A stretch of 64,000 nucleotides of DNA from Rhizobium sp. NZLR1 (GCF_017357385.1 NZ_CP071632.1:563501-627500), one strand, 5' to 3'. Counted from the first letter of the stretch, positions 17,226 through 25,442 are shown. Translations and numbers: made by a program. Notes: generated by a model not told the origin, from the sequence alone.

Positions 17226-17501
17226 TCAGCGGTCTGACTGAAGTGCCTCGACGGCTCTTGCCGCCTTATCGCAGCGCTCTGTAAGTTCTGGGTATGAGAG
17301 CCCCATTTGCTCGGTCGCGATCTTGAAGAGATACTGCGCGATGGCATCAACTGAGGCGGTTTGGTTGGCCAGCATGCCAAAGACGGTATCGGCATAGGCA
17401 TCATATTCGTCTTGCGCTTCAGGAATGTCCGACACCCCGATGGGGTCCCACTCGGTGAGCAATATTTTCCGAATGATAGCTCGGTCGGCTTTGCGATCCA
17501 T
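17226..17501 (-). CDS. Small passenger gene inside the IS66 element, unknown
   Basis: 91-aa acidic helical protein starting MDRKADRAIIRKILLTEWDP, with WDPIGVSDIPEAQDEYDAYA in the N-terminal half. The ATG at 17501 follows AGGA; it lies 8 bp after the tnpC stop and so should be cotranscribed and translationally coupled. It lies inside the element's right-hand inverted repeat, so it moves with it. Proteins with a similar WDP-G-x(4)-P-x(2)-x-DEYD pattern are common small hypotheticals in bacteria. It is not part of the standard IS66 gene set. No function is claimed. Confidence 0.75.
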   Translation of the reverse strand: MDRKADRAIIRKILLTEWDPIGVSDIPEAQDEYDAYADTVFGMLANQTASVDAIAQYLFKIATEQMGLSYPELTERCDKAARAVEALQSDR

Positions 17502-17509
17502 CGTTGATC

Positions 17510-19180
17510 CTATGCCGCAACGGCTGCTGTTTGCGTCGGTTTCCAGTTCCACGGCAGCCATTGCTCCAGCCTGCTGATCGGCGTGTCGGCAATGTTGGCG
17601 AGAACGTCGGCGAGCCAGGCCTGTGGGTCGATGTCATTGAGCTTGGCCGTCATGATCAGCGTGGCCATGAAAGCGGCACGATCAGCACCACGATCCGATC
17701 CGGCGAAGAGCCATGACTTTCTTCCAAGAGCAAAGCCTCTGAGCGCGCGTTCGGCAGCATTGTTCGTCAGGCAAATCCGGCCGTCTTCGAGGAAGGACGT
17801 GAAGCCAACCCAGCGCTTCAGCATGTAGTCAGTGGCCTCTGCGACGGGAGAACTGCGCGACAGCTTTGCCCGCTCGGTTTGGAGCCAGCCATGTAGTTCT
17901 TCGACGAGCGACTGGCTTTCCTTGCGGCGGCGCTCCAAGCGTTGATCGGGGCTAAGACCGTTGATCTCCCGTTCGATATCGAACAGGGCATCGATCCGTT
18001 TGACGGCCTCCAATGCCATCGGCGAGATCGGCGCGGCTTTGCTGCCACGTTTGGCGTTCGTGGCGATGTCGGCCAGCACGAAGAACTTGCGGCGCGAATG
18101 TGCCCAGCAGAGTGCTTGGCGCAGAGGCGTGGGATCGCGGTCTACCTTGAACAGCGGATTGTAGCCGCCATAGGCATCCGCCTGCAAAATGCCGGTGAAG
18201 GTCTTCAGATGTCGCTCTGGATGCTCTTGCCGCCGATCCCGAGAGGAATAGTAGAGGGCGGCGGGCGGTGCCAATTTTTGCTTATCCAGGCCACCGAACG
18301 GCCGGTCATCCCGGACGTAGGTCCAGAAGCGGCCTGTATCGGTCTTTCCCTTTGCCAGGATCGGCACGGTCGTGTCGTCGCCATGCAGTCGCTCGGCGGC
18401 CAGGACATGGGCTTCGATCAACGAATGGATTGGCTTCAGGGCCGCGGCACACGCGCCGACCTGATCGGCCAGCGTCGACAGGTTGAGATCGATCCCCTCT
18501 CTAGCATAGCGCTCGCTCTGGCGATTGAGCGGCTGATGCTGGGCGAACTTCTCGAACAGGATCATCGCCAGAAGGTTCGGGCCGGCAAAGCCGCGGGGTG
18601 TCACATGGAAGGGTGCTGGTGGCTGCGTGATCTTCTCGCATTCGCGGCAGGAGAACTTCTCCCGAACGGTCTGAATGACCTTCCATTGACGCGCGATGAC
18701 CTCCAGGGTCTCGGTGACATCCTCGCCGAGCTTCGACAGCTTGGCGGAGCCGCAGCAGGCGCAGTTTGTCGGGGCAGCGATGACGACGCGCTCGCGCGGG
18801 AGATGCTCGGGAAACGGTTTCCGTGATGGTCGCTTGCGCTCGAAGGCCCTGACGGTCGAAGCATTGGCTGCGATCTCTGCTGCCAGTTCATCTTCGCCAG
18901 CATCGGCCTCCAGCTCCTCGAGCTGCAGTTCCATCTGTTCGAGAAGCCGCGCTTTGCGCTCCGAGCGACTGCCGTAGAGGTCTCGGCGGACCTTCTCGAT
19001 CTCCAGCTTCAACCGCGCGATCAGCGCCTCGGAATGCGATACGAGCGCCTTTGCACTGGCGGCTTCTGCCTTGGCGGTCGCTGCCTCGGCCTCGGCCGTG
19101 ATGCGTCGGGCACGCTCCGCCGCCAGGGCCGCAAGTGCGCTGGCAAGGTCGTCAGGAAGCTGTTCGGCCGCATCGTTCAT
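17510..19180 (-). CDS. tnpC: IS66-family transposase TnpC
   Basis: 556-aa DDE transposase. It has an N-terminal leucine-rich coiled region (about 10-85), a zinc-finger-like CACCGS...CREC segment (about 145-200), and a DDE core with HGDDTTVPILAKGK (first Asp), LQADAYGGYNPLF (second Asp) and LTNNAAERALRGFALGRKSW (Glu). The C-terminal IS66 domain (AAFMATLIMTAKLNDIDPQAW) is present. It starts at ATG 19180, 45 bp after tnpB. Full length and apparently intact. Confidence 0.97.
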   Translation of the reverse strand: MNDAAEQLPDDLASALAALAAERARRITAEAEAATAKAEAASAKALVSHSEALIARLKLEIEKVRRDLYGSRSERKARLLEQMELQLEELEADAGEDELAAEIAANASTVRAFERKRPSRKPFPEHLPRERVVIAAPTNCACCGSAKLSKLGEDVTETLEVIARQWKVIQTVREKFSCRECEKITQPPAPFHVTPRGFAGPNLLAMILFEKFAQHQPLNRQSERYAREGIDLNLSTLADQVGACAAALKPIHSLIEAHVLAAERLHGDDTTVPILAKGKTDTGRFWTYVRDDRPFGGLDKQKLAPPAALYYSSRDRRQEHPERHLKTFTGILQADAYGGYNPLFKVDRDPTPLRQALCWAHSRRKFFVLADIATNAKRGSKAAPISPMALEAVKRIDALFDIEREINGLSPDQRLERRRKESQSLVEELHGWLQTERAKLSRSSPVAEATDYMLKRWVGFTSFLEDGRICLTNNAAERALRGFALGRKSWLFAGSDRGADRAAFMATLIMTAKLNDIDPQAWLADVLANIADTPISRLEQWLPWNWKPTQTAAVAA

Positions 19181-19225
19181 GGACTGATGGAATCATATTT
19201 GACCCCGCCATTCCAGTGTTTTTAC

Positions 19226-19573
19226 TCATCCGGCCGAGGTCGGTCGCCAGGTCTTTTGCGGCATCCGCCAGTCGATACCTTCCAGCAGATACCCGAGCTG
19301 TGCCGGCGTGATCACCACCGAGCCGTCGGCGGCAGACGGCCATATGAAGCGTCCCCGCTCCAGCTTTTTCGTGAACAGGCAGGCTCCCTGGCCATCATGC
19401 CAAATGACCTTGATCAGGCCACCGCCACGACCGCGGAACACGAACAGATGTCCGCACATCGGATCGCGCTTCAGCGTCTCTTGCACCATCAGCGACAGAC
19501 CGGGGAAACCCTTGCGCATGTCCGTATGGCCCGTTGCCAGCCAGACCTTCACACCAGCAGGGACCGGGATCAT
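19226..19573 (-). CDS. tnpB: IS66 Orf2-like protein TnpB
   Basis: 115-aa accessory transposition protein of the IS66 Orf2 family. Typical sequence is MIPVPAGVKVWLATGHTDMR followed by KGFPGLSLMVQ, CGHLFVFRGRGGGLIKVIW and GRFIWP. I use the ATG at 19573, which overlaps the tnpA stop (TGATG), the classic IS66 arrangement. The longer frame beginning at 19591 adds a non-conserved start. Confidence 0.96.
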   Translation of the reverse strand: MIPVPAGVKVWLATGHTDMRKGFPGLSLMVQETLKRDPMCGHLFVFRGRGGGLIKVIWHDGQGACLFTKKLERGRFIWPSAADGSVVITPAQLGYLLEGIDWRMPQKTWRPTSAG

Positions 19574-19980
19574 CGCCGACCCAGCACACAATCGAGAATA
19601 CGGCCAAGCGCCTCCGTGTCGATGTCGCTATTCACGCGGACGCGGCGACCGCGGCCCAGCTCAATCATCACATCGCTACGCTTCCGGCGCGGCTGCGATG
19701 GGGCCGACGCTTCCAAGGCAACGGGCTGGGCTGCCGGCGCGGCCTTCGACACGATCAAGGGCACCAAGGTGTTCGCCGTCTCGGTCCTCGGTTCCTCGAT
19801 TTGGCAAAGCTCCTTGCGCCACCGAAAGAGTTGGCTGACGTGGATGCCGGCCGATCGAGCAATCTCGGAGAGAACCGCACCAGGCTCAAGGCAGGCTGCA
19901 ACCAGCCGCTCCTTATCTTCGCGAGACCAGCGCCAGCGGCGCTCGACAGACGTAATCACTTCAATCGGATGCTTGGTCAT
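19570..19980 (-). CDS. tnpA: IS66 accessory protein TnpA (helix-turn-helix)
   Basis: 136-aa DNA-binding accessory protein. The N-terminal half holds an HTH (RWSREDKERLVAACLEPGAV, then IARSAGIHVSQLFRWRKEL). The C-terminus VMIELGRGRRVRVNSDIDTE is the conserved IS66 TnpA tail. It is first in the tnpA-tnpB-tnpC operon, read from the right end of the element. Confidence 0.95.
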   Translation of the reverse strand: MTKHPIEVITSVERRWRWSREDKERLVAACLEPGAVLSEIARSAGIHVSQLFRWRKELCQIEEPRTETANTLVPLIVSKAAPAAQPVALEASAPSQPRRKRSDVMIELGRGRRVRVNSDIDTEALGRILDCVLGRR

Positions 19981-20182
19981 AGGACTACTCCTAGTGTTTG
20001 CACTAGGACTTCCGATGTTCGCATCAACCTCGCAAGACGGCCTTCACCGTGGGCTTACGTCGCGCCGTGCTTGCTCATAGCTGAGGTCGAACTCGTCATG
20101 CTATCGTTGTGATCGTCTTGCACCAGATTACTATAGCAACCTGCGGGGCGGATTATTCCGAGCCCGCAGTTGCGGCGGTCGG

Positions 20183-21232
20183 TTAGGGTTTGAAGCACGC
20201 CTTGAATTTGGAGACCGGATCGGCTGCCCCACCGAGGTCGATAACGACGCGTTCACCCTTGGCACTCGTCACGGCCAGGTCTTTCCCCTGAGCCACCTGA
20301 TCAAGAATTGCCGGAGGCATCGGACCGAAGCTGTGCCATGTGAAATAATCGTCCTGATCGCCCTCGACGACATACGCCGGACTATCGTCGACATGCCACG
20401 TTGCCTTTGTTTCGCCGCTGAATAGGCTGCTGACAAATCCCACGAGTTCCTTGCCCGGAGAACCGATGAAGCCCACCATCGTTATCCCGCGATGGGTTTG
20501 GACAAAGCATGTCGATCCCCAATCCTCATCACGCGTGTAGAATTCCCAATTGGTGGCAGGCTGAGGCCGGTCAGCACTTGAAGATTGGCCGGAAGGAGTA
20601 ACCGACGAAGACGCGGCGGCAAACGGCGAAGTGTCTGTGTTGCCCTCGGTCGCACTCGCATGCAGTCCTCTCAGATCGACGTCACAGCGGTTGAAAGCCT
20701 CGTTGAACTCGATTGTTTGGAAACGATCCAGCGCCGGCACAACCCACATTGGCTCATTGCCGCCGAATCTGACCGTGAGAGGCGGAGGTTGCCGCGAGCT
20801 GAATACCTGTTGAATGAGAGTGCTGAGGACAACGCTGGTTTGGTCGAAGGACCCTCGAGGAAATGCGTAGTAAAGCTCCTCCGCACTGATCGCCTTCATC
20901 GTGACGTCGGTACCCAATGCAGCCACGGTCATAAAGGCGACTGAGGTTGTCTGATTGAGCGGTAACTTCCAATTGTCCTTGTGAATGCGGATAGCCATCG
21001 TCACCGCGTCTGCAGCTCCGATCTGCGTTTCGATGGATATCGCTCTTGTATCCCAAAGCGACGTGCGAATGGCGCAATATGGGCGTACGCCCTGCGCGTC
21101 CGGCACATGCAGCACGACCGCCCAAGGCTTGCTGTTGTAGTAGTTCGTCTCACTCGCCACGGCACCGCACGCGGCGACAAGTGAAAGCGATAGGCCGAGG
21201 GCAAGGGGCTTTAGCTGATCAGACAGGCGCAT
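20183..21232 (-). CDS. Putative lipoprotein with IalB-like C-terminal part, unknown
   Basis: 349-aa exported protein. The N-terminus ends in a lipobox (LSLVAAC, lipidated Cys at about residue 22). A central Ser/Thr/Pro-rich linker (about 200-225) joins two domains. The second, from NWEFYTRDEDWGSTCFVQTH onward, resembles the beta-rich invasion-associated IalB fold of alphaproteobacteria, and the first half looks similar, so it may be an internal duplication. It overlaps the upstream small membrane protein gene by 14 bp, so they form one operon. Probably acts at the envelope; function unknown. Confidence 0.75.
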   Translation of the reverse strand: MRLSDQLKPLALGLSLSLVAACGAVASETNYYNSKPWAVVLHVPDAQGVRPYCAIRTSLWDTRAISIETQIGAADAVTMAIRIHKDNWKLPLNQTTSVAFMTVAALGTDVTMKAISAEELYYAFPRGSFDQTSVVLSTLIQQVFSSRQPPPLTVRFGGNEPMWVVPALDRFQTIEFNEAFNRCDVDLRGLHASATEGNTDTSPFAAASSSVTPSGQSSSADRPQPATNWEFYTRDEDWGSTCFVQTHRGITMVGFIGSPGKELVGFVSSLFSGETKATWHVDDSPAYVVEGDQDDYFTWHSFGPMPPAILDQVAQGKDLAVTSAKGERVVIDLGGAADPVSKFKACFKP

Positions 21233-21569
21233 TGAGCTTCTTCCGCTTTGCTGAGCGCCACGTGAAGAACGACATCATGGCGAGGATCAAGGCAATGAAG
21301 CCCCAGATCGTAAGGTCTGAAAAGCTTCCCTGTGTCGATGCCAGAAAGGCGAAGGCTGCCGCCAGCCCGAACATGATCGTACCGACGAGCGGCAGGGCGA
21401 ACGAGAATGCCCCTGCGATGAAAAAGAGCAGGCCAACCAGCATGCCGACTGCGCCGGCACCTCCGGTCGCTTTGTCCTGAAGCAAGCCGCTACCGGCCGT
21501 GACGGCGCATGACTGCATCAGCACCAGCAGGCCCAAGAAGATTCCAATAATTCCGACTGCGATTTTCAT
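21219..21569 (-). CDS. Small membrane protein, unknown
   Basis: 116-aa protein with about three to four hydrophobic segments (IAVGIIGIFLGLLVLMQSC, AVGMLVGLLFFIAGAFSFAL, VGTIMFGLAAAFAFL, IWGFIALILAMMSFF) and a basic tail RSAKRKK. I use the ATG at 21569, which places the first segment at the N-terminus; the frame could extend to 21590. It is cotranscribed with the lipoprotein gene that it overlaps by 14 bp, and divergent from the XRE regulator. Confidence 0.75.
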   Translation of the reverse strand: MKIAVGIIGIFLGLLVLMQSCAVTAGSGLLQDKATGGAGAVGMLVGLLFFIAGAFSFALPLVGTIMFGLAAAFAFLASTQGSFSDLTIWGFIALILAMMSFFTWRSAKRKKLNAPV

Positions 21570-21616
21570 AGTTTGTCCCCAGCGGCGCAAACCTCGCGCC
21601 GAAATTGAAATATGTT

Positions 21617-21626
21617 GGATATATCC
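21617..21626. promoter_or_regulatory. Candidate operator between divergent XRE regulator and membrane-protein operon
   Basis: GGATATATCC is a perfect palindrome inside TTGGATATATCCGA, in the 95-bp divergent space. Its place suits a binding site for the XRE protein encoded at 21665. No experimental support. Confidence 0.35.
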
Positions 21627-21664
21627 GATGGATTACGAGCCTTCAAGATGGTCGCCATGCGATC

Positions 21665-21928
21665 ATGGATACACGCGAACGACTTGCTTGGAATCTCCGC
21701 AAGGTGCGTGCCGATAAGAAGGTGACGCAGGAGAACCTTGCCGTAGACGCTGGTGTCGATCGCACGACCATCAGCGGTATCGAGCGCGGCGACTTCAACG
21801 CGTCGATCGATCTCCTCGATCGCATCGCGGCAGCACTTGCTGTCGATATCGCAGAGCTTTTCGAGATACCGGCCGCAGGTGAACCACCGCCAAGTTCGTT
21901 GCCCGCTGGACGAAAACCGGGGCGGTGA
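21665..21928 (+). CDS. XRE-family helix-turn-helix regulator
   Basis: 87-aa DNA-binding protein. The HTH_3 domain is clear: RLAWNLRKVRADKKVTQENL, then AVDAGVDRTTISGIERGDFN and LLDRIAAALAVDIAELF. The start ATG at 21665 gives MDTRERLAWN, the usual position relative to the HTH. It probably represses itself or the divergent operon at 21569-20183. Similar short Cro/CI-like regulators are common on islands and plasmids. Confidence 0.92.
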   Translation: MDTRERLAWNLRKVRADKKVTQENLAVDAGVDRTTISGIERGDFNASIDLLDRIAAALAVDIAELFEIPAAGEPPPSSLPAGRKPGR

Positions 21929-21954
21929 TGCCGGGTTTGAATTGATCGCAAGCA

Positions 21955-22311
21955 TCAGTATTCGTCCGCCCGCATGATGGTCAGCACACGGCGGGTGATG
22001 TGCGGATTGGCGGGATCGGGCGAGCCCATGTCATAGTCCTGGTCGAAGTAGTCAATCTTCCAGAAGTAGCTGACGCCATCCAGTTCGATCGCCCCGAAGT
22101 CGTGCTCGTTGTAGGGATCATTGCCGGCATCAAAGGCCGAGAACCCGACGACGGCCCTCAAGAGGGCCAATCGCTGATCGTGGGGCAGAGAGTTCACCCC
22201 TTGGGTCATAACGGCCCTGCCGGCCGTCGGATTGCGCCTGAAGGCATCGTTGAGGCTGCGAATGGTGGCCGTCCTTTCGACGGCCGCCGGTTGATGGGGT
22301 GACGCAGTCAT
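21955..22311 (-). CDS. DUF3768 family protein
   Basis: 118-aa protein. The core SLNDAFRRNPTAGRAVMTQG, GVNSLPHDQRLALLRAV, FDAGNDPYNEHDFG and the C-terminal WKIDYFDQDYDMGSPDPANP match the DUF3768 family, common on alphaproteobacterial plasmids and islands. Function is unknown. Start chosen at ATG 22311 (MTASPHQPA). Last gene of a three-gene minus-strand operon that appears to be driven from the promoter at 22992-23020. Confidence 0.85.
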   Translation of the reverse strand: MTASPHQPAAVERTATIRSLNDAFRRNPTAGRAVMTQGVNSLPHDQRLALLRAVVGFSAFDAGNDPYNEHDFGAIELDGVSYFWKIDYFDQDYDMGSPDPANPHITRRVLTIMRADEY

Positions 22312-22336
22312 CGAGAGGCTCCGCATAGGCCGGCCC

Positions 22337-22540
22337 TCACAGCTTCATCGAGGGATGCAGCAGCGCCACGTCTTCAAGCCGGCGGTTGAACGGCGGCAGG
22401 TCGAGGTAATGCCGCCACTGGAGCCGCAGAACATTGTCCGGCTTGAGTTCGACGACCGTGGCTTCGAACCATCCCTCAAGCGGATCTTCAGTCACGAGAA
22501 CCAAGCTGCCGACGACGACCTTATCCCAGCTATCCGGCAC
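22337..22540 (-). CDS. Small conserved-type hypothetical protein
   Basis: 67-aa protein (starts MPDSWDKVVVGSLVLVTEDP, includes WFEATVVELKPDNVLRLQWR). The pattern looks like a small beta-barrel (SH3/Tudor-like), and it lies between two plasmid-type genes in the same operon. The start overlaps the end of the upstream gene by 49 bp. I do not know its function. Confidence 0.65.
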   Translation of the reverse strand: MPDSWDKVVVGSLVLVTEDPLEGWFEATVVELKPDNVLRLQWRHYLDLPPFNRRLEDVALLHPSMKL

Positions 22541-22911
22541 ATTGCTCGGCGTCGCGGAATGTCCCTGTTGCGAAACATCGGCAGGGGCGCCCGCACTTCT
22601 TCCGCCTTCGCCCGGTCGGCCTCGGGCAGGTGCGCGGCAATCTGTTTGTAGAGGTCCTGCTTGACGAAGGGCACGAAGGCTTTGCCGCTGTCGAAGAGCT
22701 TTCCCTTCGGTAGCTTCGGCAGCAGCGATCGCACGGCGTCGTTGTCCGCAGGGAGCGCAAGCATTCCCATTAGACTGGCGGCGCGTGAGGCCGGCTGAGC
22801 ATCGGTGGCGGGAAAGAACGAGGCGTGGGCTTTGCCATTGTCGTCACGGCCGAGGACGATGACGGGGTGGGGCAGGCTGATACCGTTTGCGGCAGTTGCA
22901 GTCGCGGTCAT
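22492..22911 (-). CDS. Hypothetical protein, first gene of the DUF3768 operon
   Basis: 139-aa protein starting MTATATAANGISLPHPVIVL. It reads HPVIVLGRDDNGKAHASFFP, then DAVRSLLPKLPKGKLFDSGK and FVPFVKQDLYKQIAAHLPEA. ATG 22911 follows TCGGAG. Beyond about residue 120 the sequence becomes Arg/Ser rich and overlaps the next gene by 49 bp, so a small frameshift near the 3' end is possible; a neighbouring frame would end earlier (about 22530). Function unknown. Confidence 0.65.
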   Translation of the reverse strand: MTATATAANGISLPHPVIVLGRDDNGKAHASFFPATDAQPASRAASLMGMLALPADNDAVRSLLPKLPKGKLFDSGKAFVPFVKQDLYKQIAAHLPEADRAKAEEVRAPLPMFRNRDIPRRRAMCRIAGIRSSSAAWFS

Positions 22912-23325
22912 ATCGATCTCCGAAATGAAAGAAGGCCCCGAGGGGCCCAGCATGATTATGGCTGCAAGCCAAAGCTGGCCTGCGCCGTCATGTTATATCA
23001 GAACAGTGGCGAGATGTCAATTGTAGGTTGCTGTTGTCTCCGCTAGATGCGCCTCGTGATTGCAGGCTGTATTGCACGAGGAATGAGATCCAGACTCGGT
23101 TCCTTGCCCTATCCAGAGCTCGCTTGCGGCGGCGGTAAAGCACACAGGCAATAAGCCAATTGCATACGACAATCGATGGTTATGACAGGCGGGGAAGCGC
23201 CACGTCTGCTCGGACCTTCGTACATTTGAAAACGCAATGTCCTGATCGATGGATCAGGCATATGGCAGCGCATTGCCTGAAAGACACATCAGGGCAGCAG
23301 CCTGTATGACGACAGGAGATATTAC
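22912..23325. other. 414-bp divergent intergenic region
   Basis: It holds the minus-strand promoter (22992-23020) and its leader hairpin, and on the plus strand the leader of the gene at 23326 (AGGAG at 23312-23316). No further gene is convincing between 23021 and 23310. Confidence 0.5.
22992..23020 (-). promoter_or_regulatory. Strong sigma70-type promoter for the DUF3768 operon
   Basis: On the minus strand TTGACA (23015-23020) and TATAAC (22992-22997) are exactly 17 bp apart. The leader to the start at 22911 contains a GC-rich hairpin (GGCCCC-GA-GGGGCC on the plus strand, about 22934-22947) followed by a pyrimidine stretch, which could act as an attenuator. Confidence 0.7.
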
Positions 23326-23880
23326 ATGAGCGACAAGCAGAAGATCATCGACGCATACAAGAGCATGATACAGGAACGAATTGATGAAGGTTTCGAAGGA
23401 TCACTGCTCACATTTATGTTCAAGGAATTGAAAGGTTCGGAAGAGACCCGCAAGGCTCGGATGGAGGATGAGGTTGAGCGGATCTATGCAACGCTATTGA
23501 CGAGATTCCTCAAGGATCAGTCTAAGGTGCCGATCGACAATTGGCCGTTCTTCTTGGGTTGCGTGGATTGGCCGGTACACAAGAAGATCAAGAAAGCGCT
23601 TCACGGAATTGCGAACAATGACGGAATGCATCTCGGTGGAATTTATCTTGTGCCGCCGAAAACCCGAACCGCGATGAACTTGGAGGATATCGTTGATCGG
23701 GCGAGACCTCAGATTATGCGCAGCGGGATGTTGACGAATGTCCACGTCAAGCCGATCAAAGACACACCCACAAAAGCCACAGGATACGTCTTGAAATCGT
23801 TTGACAAGCTTCGGATCGGAAGTGACGGGATTTTCATACTGCCAAGGCATCCTTCGGAGATGAGCAAAAAGGGCGCCTAA
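23326..23880 (+). CDS. Hypothetical 184-aa protein, possibly plasmid/phage type
   Basis: Starts MSDKQKIIDAYKSMIQERID after a good AGGAG site. The N-terminal half is charged and helical. The C-terminal half contains VDWPVHKKIKKALHGIA, HVKPIKDTPTKATGYVLKSF and DGIFILPRHP. The H-V-K-x-I/Y-V-x-K spacing vaguely recalls small replication-protein C-termini, but no catalytic motif can be assigned. It is convergent with the 241-aa gene. I do not recognise the family. Confidence 0.65.
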   Translation: MSDKQKIIDAYKSMIQERIDEGFEGSLLTFMFKELKGSEETRKARMEDEVERIYATLLTRFLKDQSKVPIDNWPFFLGCVDWPVHKKIKKALHGIANNDGMHLGGIYLVPPKTRTAMNLEDIVDRARPQIMRSGMLTNVHVKPIKDTPTKATGYVLKSFDKLRIGSDGIFILPRHPSEMSKKGA

Positions 23881-23933
23881 AGCGCCCTCTGGCTTTCAGG
23901 TCTCAGGACTGTACAGACCGTTCGCTTTGATGC

Positions 23934-24659
23934 CTACGAAAAGTCTTGAGTTTTTTTGAATCTCCAGCCGAGCACCTTCATGCGTTTGCCCGCTGTTTCT
24001 AAAACGCGGCCTGTCATTTCGAATCCAATCTGGCCGGTTAATCCGATCAGGTCGTGCGGATGGATATCAAACTCCACGTCCATGGTAACGCACCACCGCT
24101 TGTTCTTTTCGACAGGTTTCATGTAGTCAAATTTTGGCTTTTTCTGCTTTGACGCGGCATGCTGGTCCGCAAGTTTTCGTAGGCCAGTGTAGTGAATTTT
24201 CATCCTGATCGAGTGAGCTGTTAGATCACTCTCAAATAGCGGGCCTAACGCGCGATTATAGAAGCTTGCTTTCTTCTGGCCGTCTTTGGTCGGGCCACAC
24301 AGCCAGCGAAGGACGTGCTTAAGCGCATTCTTCTTTTGCTCTTGGACTTTAGGTTTCCGAAGGTCACCCCAGTCGCCTGCTAGAAAATCGGACCACGCAA
24401 AAAAATCCCGTTCGAGCCGTTTTGCTACGTTGTAAGCGGACGCGAGATTTCGAGCCAATGACACTCGGCGTTTTAGCTCCATGTCAGCGAGGCCCGTCCG
24501 GATGCTCTTCAATTCTTCCATGAAATTCGGATAATCCGAATTTTGAATCAGCTTGATTTCATGATCACTTGGTCTCACTTTCGAAGGAATCATGTCGGAC
24601 CACGAGAACTTTTCCGGGTGGTTTATTCGCTTGGAAGCAACTTTCCGCGAGTTCTTCAT
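23934..24659 (-). CDS. Hypothetical 241-aa protein in an AlpA-linked operon
   Basis: Basic soluble protein (MKNSRKVASKRINHPEKFSW). The central region has many Lys/Arg (LRKPKVQEQKKNALKHVLRW). The C-terminal region has a beta-like part (KRWCVTMDVEFDIHPHDLIG). Its start overlaps the stop of the upstream gene (ATGA, 24656-24659), so they are translationally coupled. No domain recognised. Island cargo controlled with the AlpA-like protein. Confidence 0.7.
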   Translation of the reverse strand: MKNSRKVASKRINHPEKFSWSDMIPSKVRPSDHEIKLIQNSDYPNFMEELKSIRTGLADMELKRRVSLARNLASAYNVAKRLERDFFAWSDFLAGDWGDLRKPKVQEQKKNALKHVLRWLCGPTKDGQKKASFYNRALGPLFESDLTAHSIRMKIHYTGLRKLADQHAASKQKKPKFDYMKPVEKNKRWCVTMDVEFDIHPHDLIGLTGQIGFEMTGRVLETAGKRMKVLGWRFKKTQDFS

Positions 24660-25072
24660 TCATCGTCTCCAAGCATGGTGACTAGGCTTGCGAAGAAGGA
24701 TTCGACCGCAAAGGCTTCCAGTCTAACGTGAGCAAGCATCGAATTTATTTCCGCCACCACCGTCTTTCTGGGCCGCGCCAAAGAGGGAAGTGCACTTTCG
24801 ATTACAGAGAGCCCCGATATGAGACGCTCTCGAAATTCAGTCACCACGTAGTCGTTCTCATCTAGCGCTGCCGGCGTTGCTGATATCAAGCTACGCACCG
24901 CCTGCAGGTCACCTTCGAAATTACCTCCCGACAAGTGATCGGTCATCTCGCCCAAAGCGATCAGGCGCTGTGTGATTGAAGCGAAGTACGATGCGCATAT
25001 CTCCGCTTCTTCAAAAAGATGCCATCTGCGAGCGAACGCCGAGAATTTATCTGAGCCCCGATTTTTAGACAT
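24656..25072 (-). CDS. Hypothetical 138-aa helical protein
   Basis: Begins MSKNRGSDKFSAFARRWHLF at ATG 25072. It is predicted to be almost entirely helical (AEICASYFASITQRLIALGE, RERLISGLSVIESALPSLAR). It overlaps the AlpA-like gene by 8 bp and the 241-aa gene by 4 bp: the middle gene of a tight three-gene operon. No known family. Confidence 0.7.
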   Translation of the reverse strand: MSKNRGSDKFSAFARRWHLFEEAEICASYFASITQRLIALGEMTDHLSGGNFEGDLQAVRSLISATPAALDENDYVVTEFRERLISGLSVIESALPSLARPRKTVVAEINSMLAHVRLEAFAVESFFASLVTMLGDDE

Positions 25073-25310
25073 GCCGACTCTCCAGCCGTTCAATGAGGTC
25101 GAGGATGTCAGCTACTCGCCAAGCAGTCGTTCGGGGCCCAAGCTTGACCGGTTGAGGATATTCGCCAGTACGCACCTTACTCCACCAGCTTGACTTGCTG
25201 ATAGGTAGCGGCCCCAGAGGTGCCAAAATCATGTCGAGGCGAAGAAAGCCTTGCCGCTTCGCGAACGCGTCAGGCGTGCTATTTGTGGGTTTTCGAATGT
25301 ACGACTTCAT
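25065..25310 (-). CDS. AlpA-like helix-turn-helix regulator (possible excisionase)
   Basis: 81-aa protein with the AlpA/MerR-like winged-helix pattern: GFLRLDMILAPLGPLPISKS, SSWWSKVRTGEYPQPVKLGP, then TTAWRVADILDLIERLE. Proteins of this type regulate P4-type integrases or act as directionality factors for them, so it may control excision of this island even though it lies 22 kb from the integrase. First gene of a three-gene operon. Its ribosome-binding site (AAGGAG) is paired in a leader hairpin at 25314-25349. Confidence 0.85.
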   Translation of the reverse strand: MKSYIRKPTNSTPDAFAKRQGFLRLDMILAPLGPLPISKSSWWSKVRTGEYPQPVKLGPRTTAWRVADILDLIERLESRHV

Positions 25311-25313
25311 ATT

Positions 25314-25349
25314 TTTCTCCTTCGTTCCGATTTGTGGGAACGGGAGAAA
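25314..25349 (-). promoter_or_regulatory. Leader hairpin covering the ribosome-binding site of the AlpA-like gene
   Basis: On the minus strand TTTCTCC-CGTTCC pairs with GGAACG-AA-GGAGAAA around an 8-nt loop: 13 pairs with a 2-nt bulge. The GGAG of the ribosome-binding site is inside the 3' arm, 4-10 nt before the ATG at 25310. This suggests translational control, or an operator for a dimeric repressor. Confidence 0.55.
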
Positions 25350-25442
25350 TTTAGCCTTCTCGATCAGCTGCTTAAATTCTCCTACCAGTGGTCGGAGAGG
25401 CAGTCCTATTGTTCTTAGGAGAGTTGTAATTGCGTTAAAGCG

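Larger units (their letters stand above)
17180..20058 (-). mobile_element. Complete IS66-family insertion sequence, 2879 bp, with an extra gene
   Basis: The ends are imperfect inverted repeats starting GTAAGC (left 17180 on; right end is the complement of 20054-20058), sharing GTAAGC, CGGTGA and CCG blocks. The flanking 8-bp direct repeat is GTCGCGCC at 17172-17179 and 20059-20066, the duplication size of IS66. It carries tnpA, tnpB and tnpC in the usual order plus a fourth small gene after tnpC. All three transposition genes are open. Confidence 0.95.

Noticed and set aside
17172-20066. A gene interrupted by the IS66 insertion
   Set aside because: Joining the flanks across GTCGCGCC gives only short frames of about 30 codons with no clear family.
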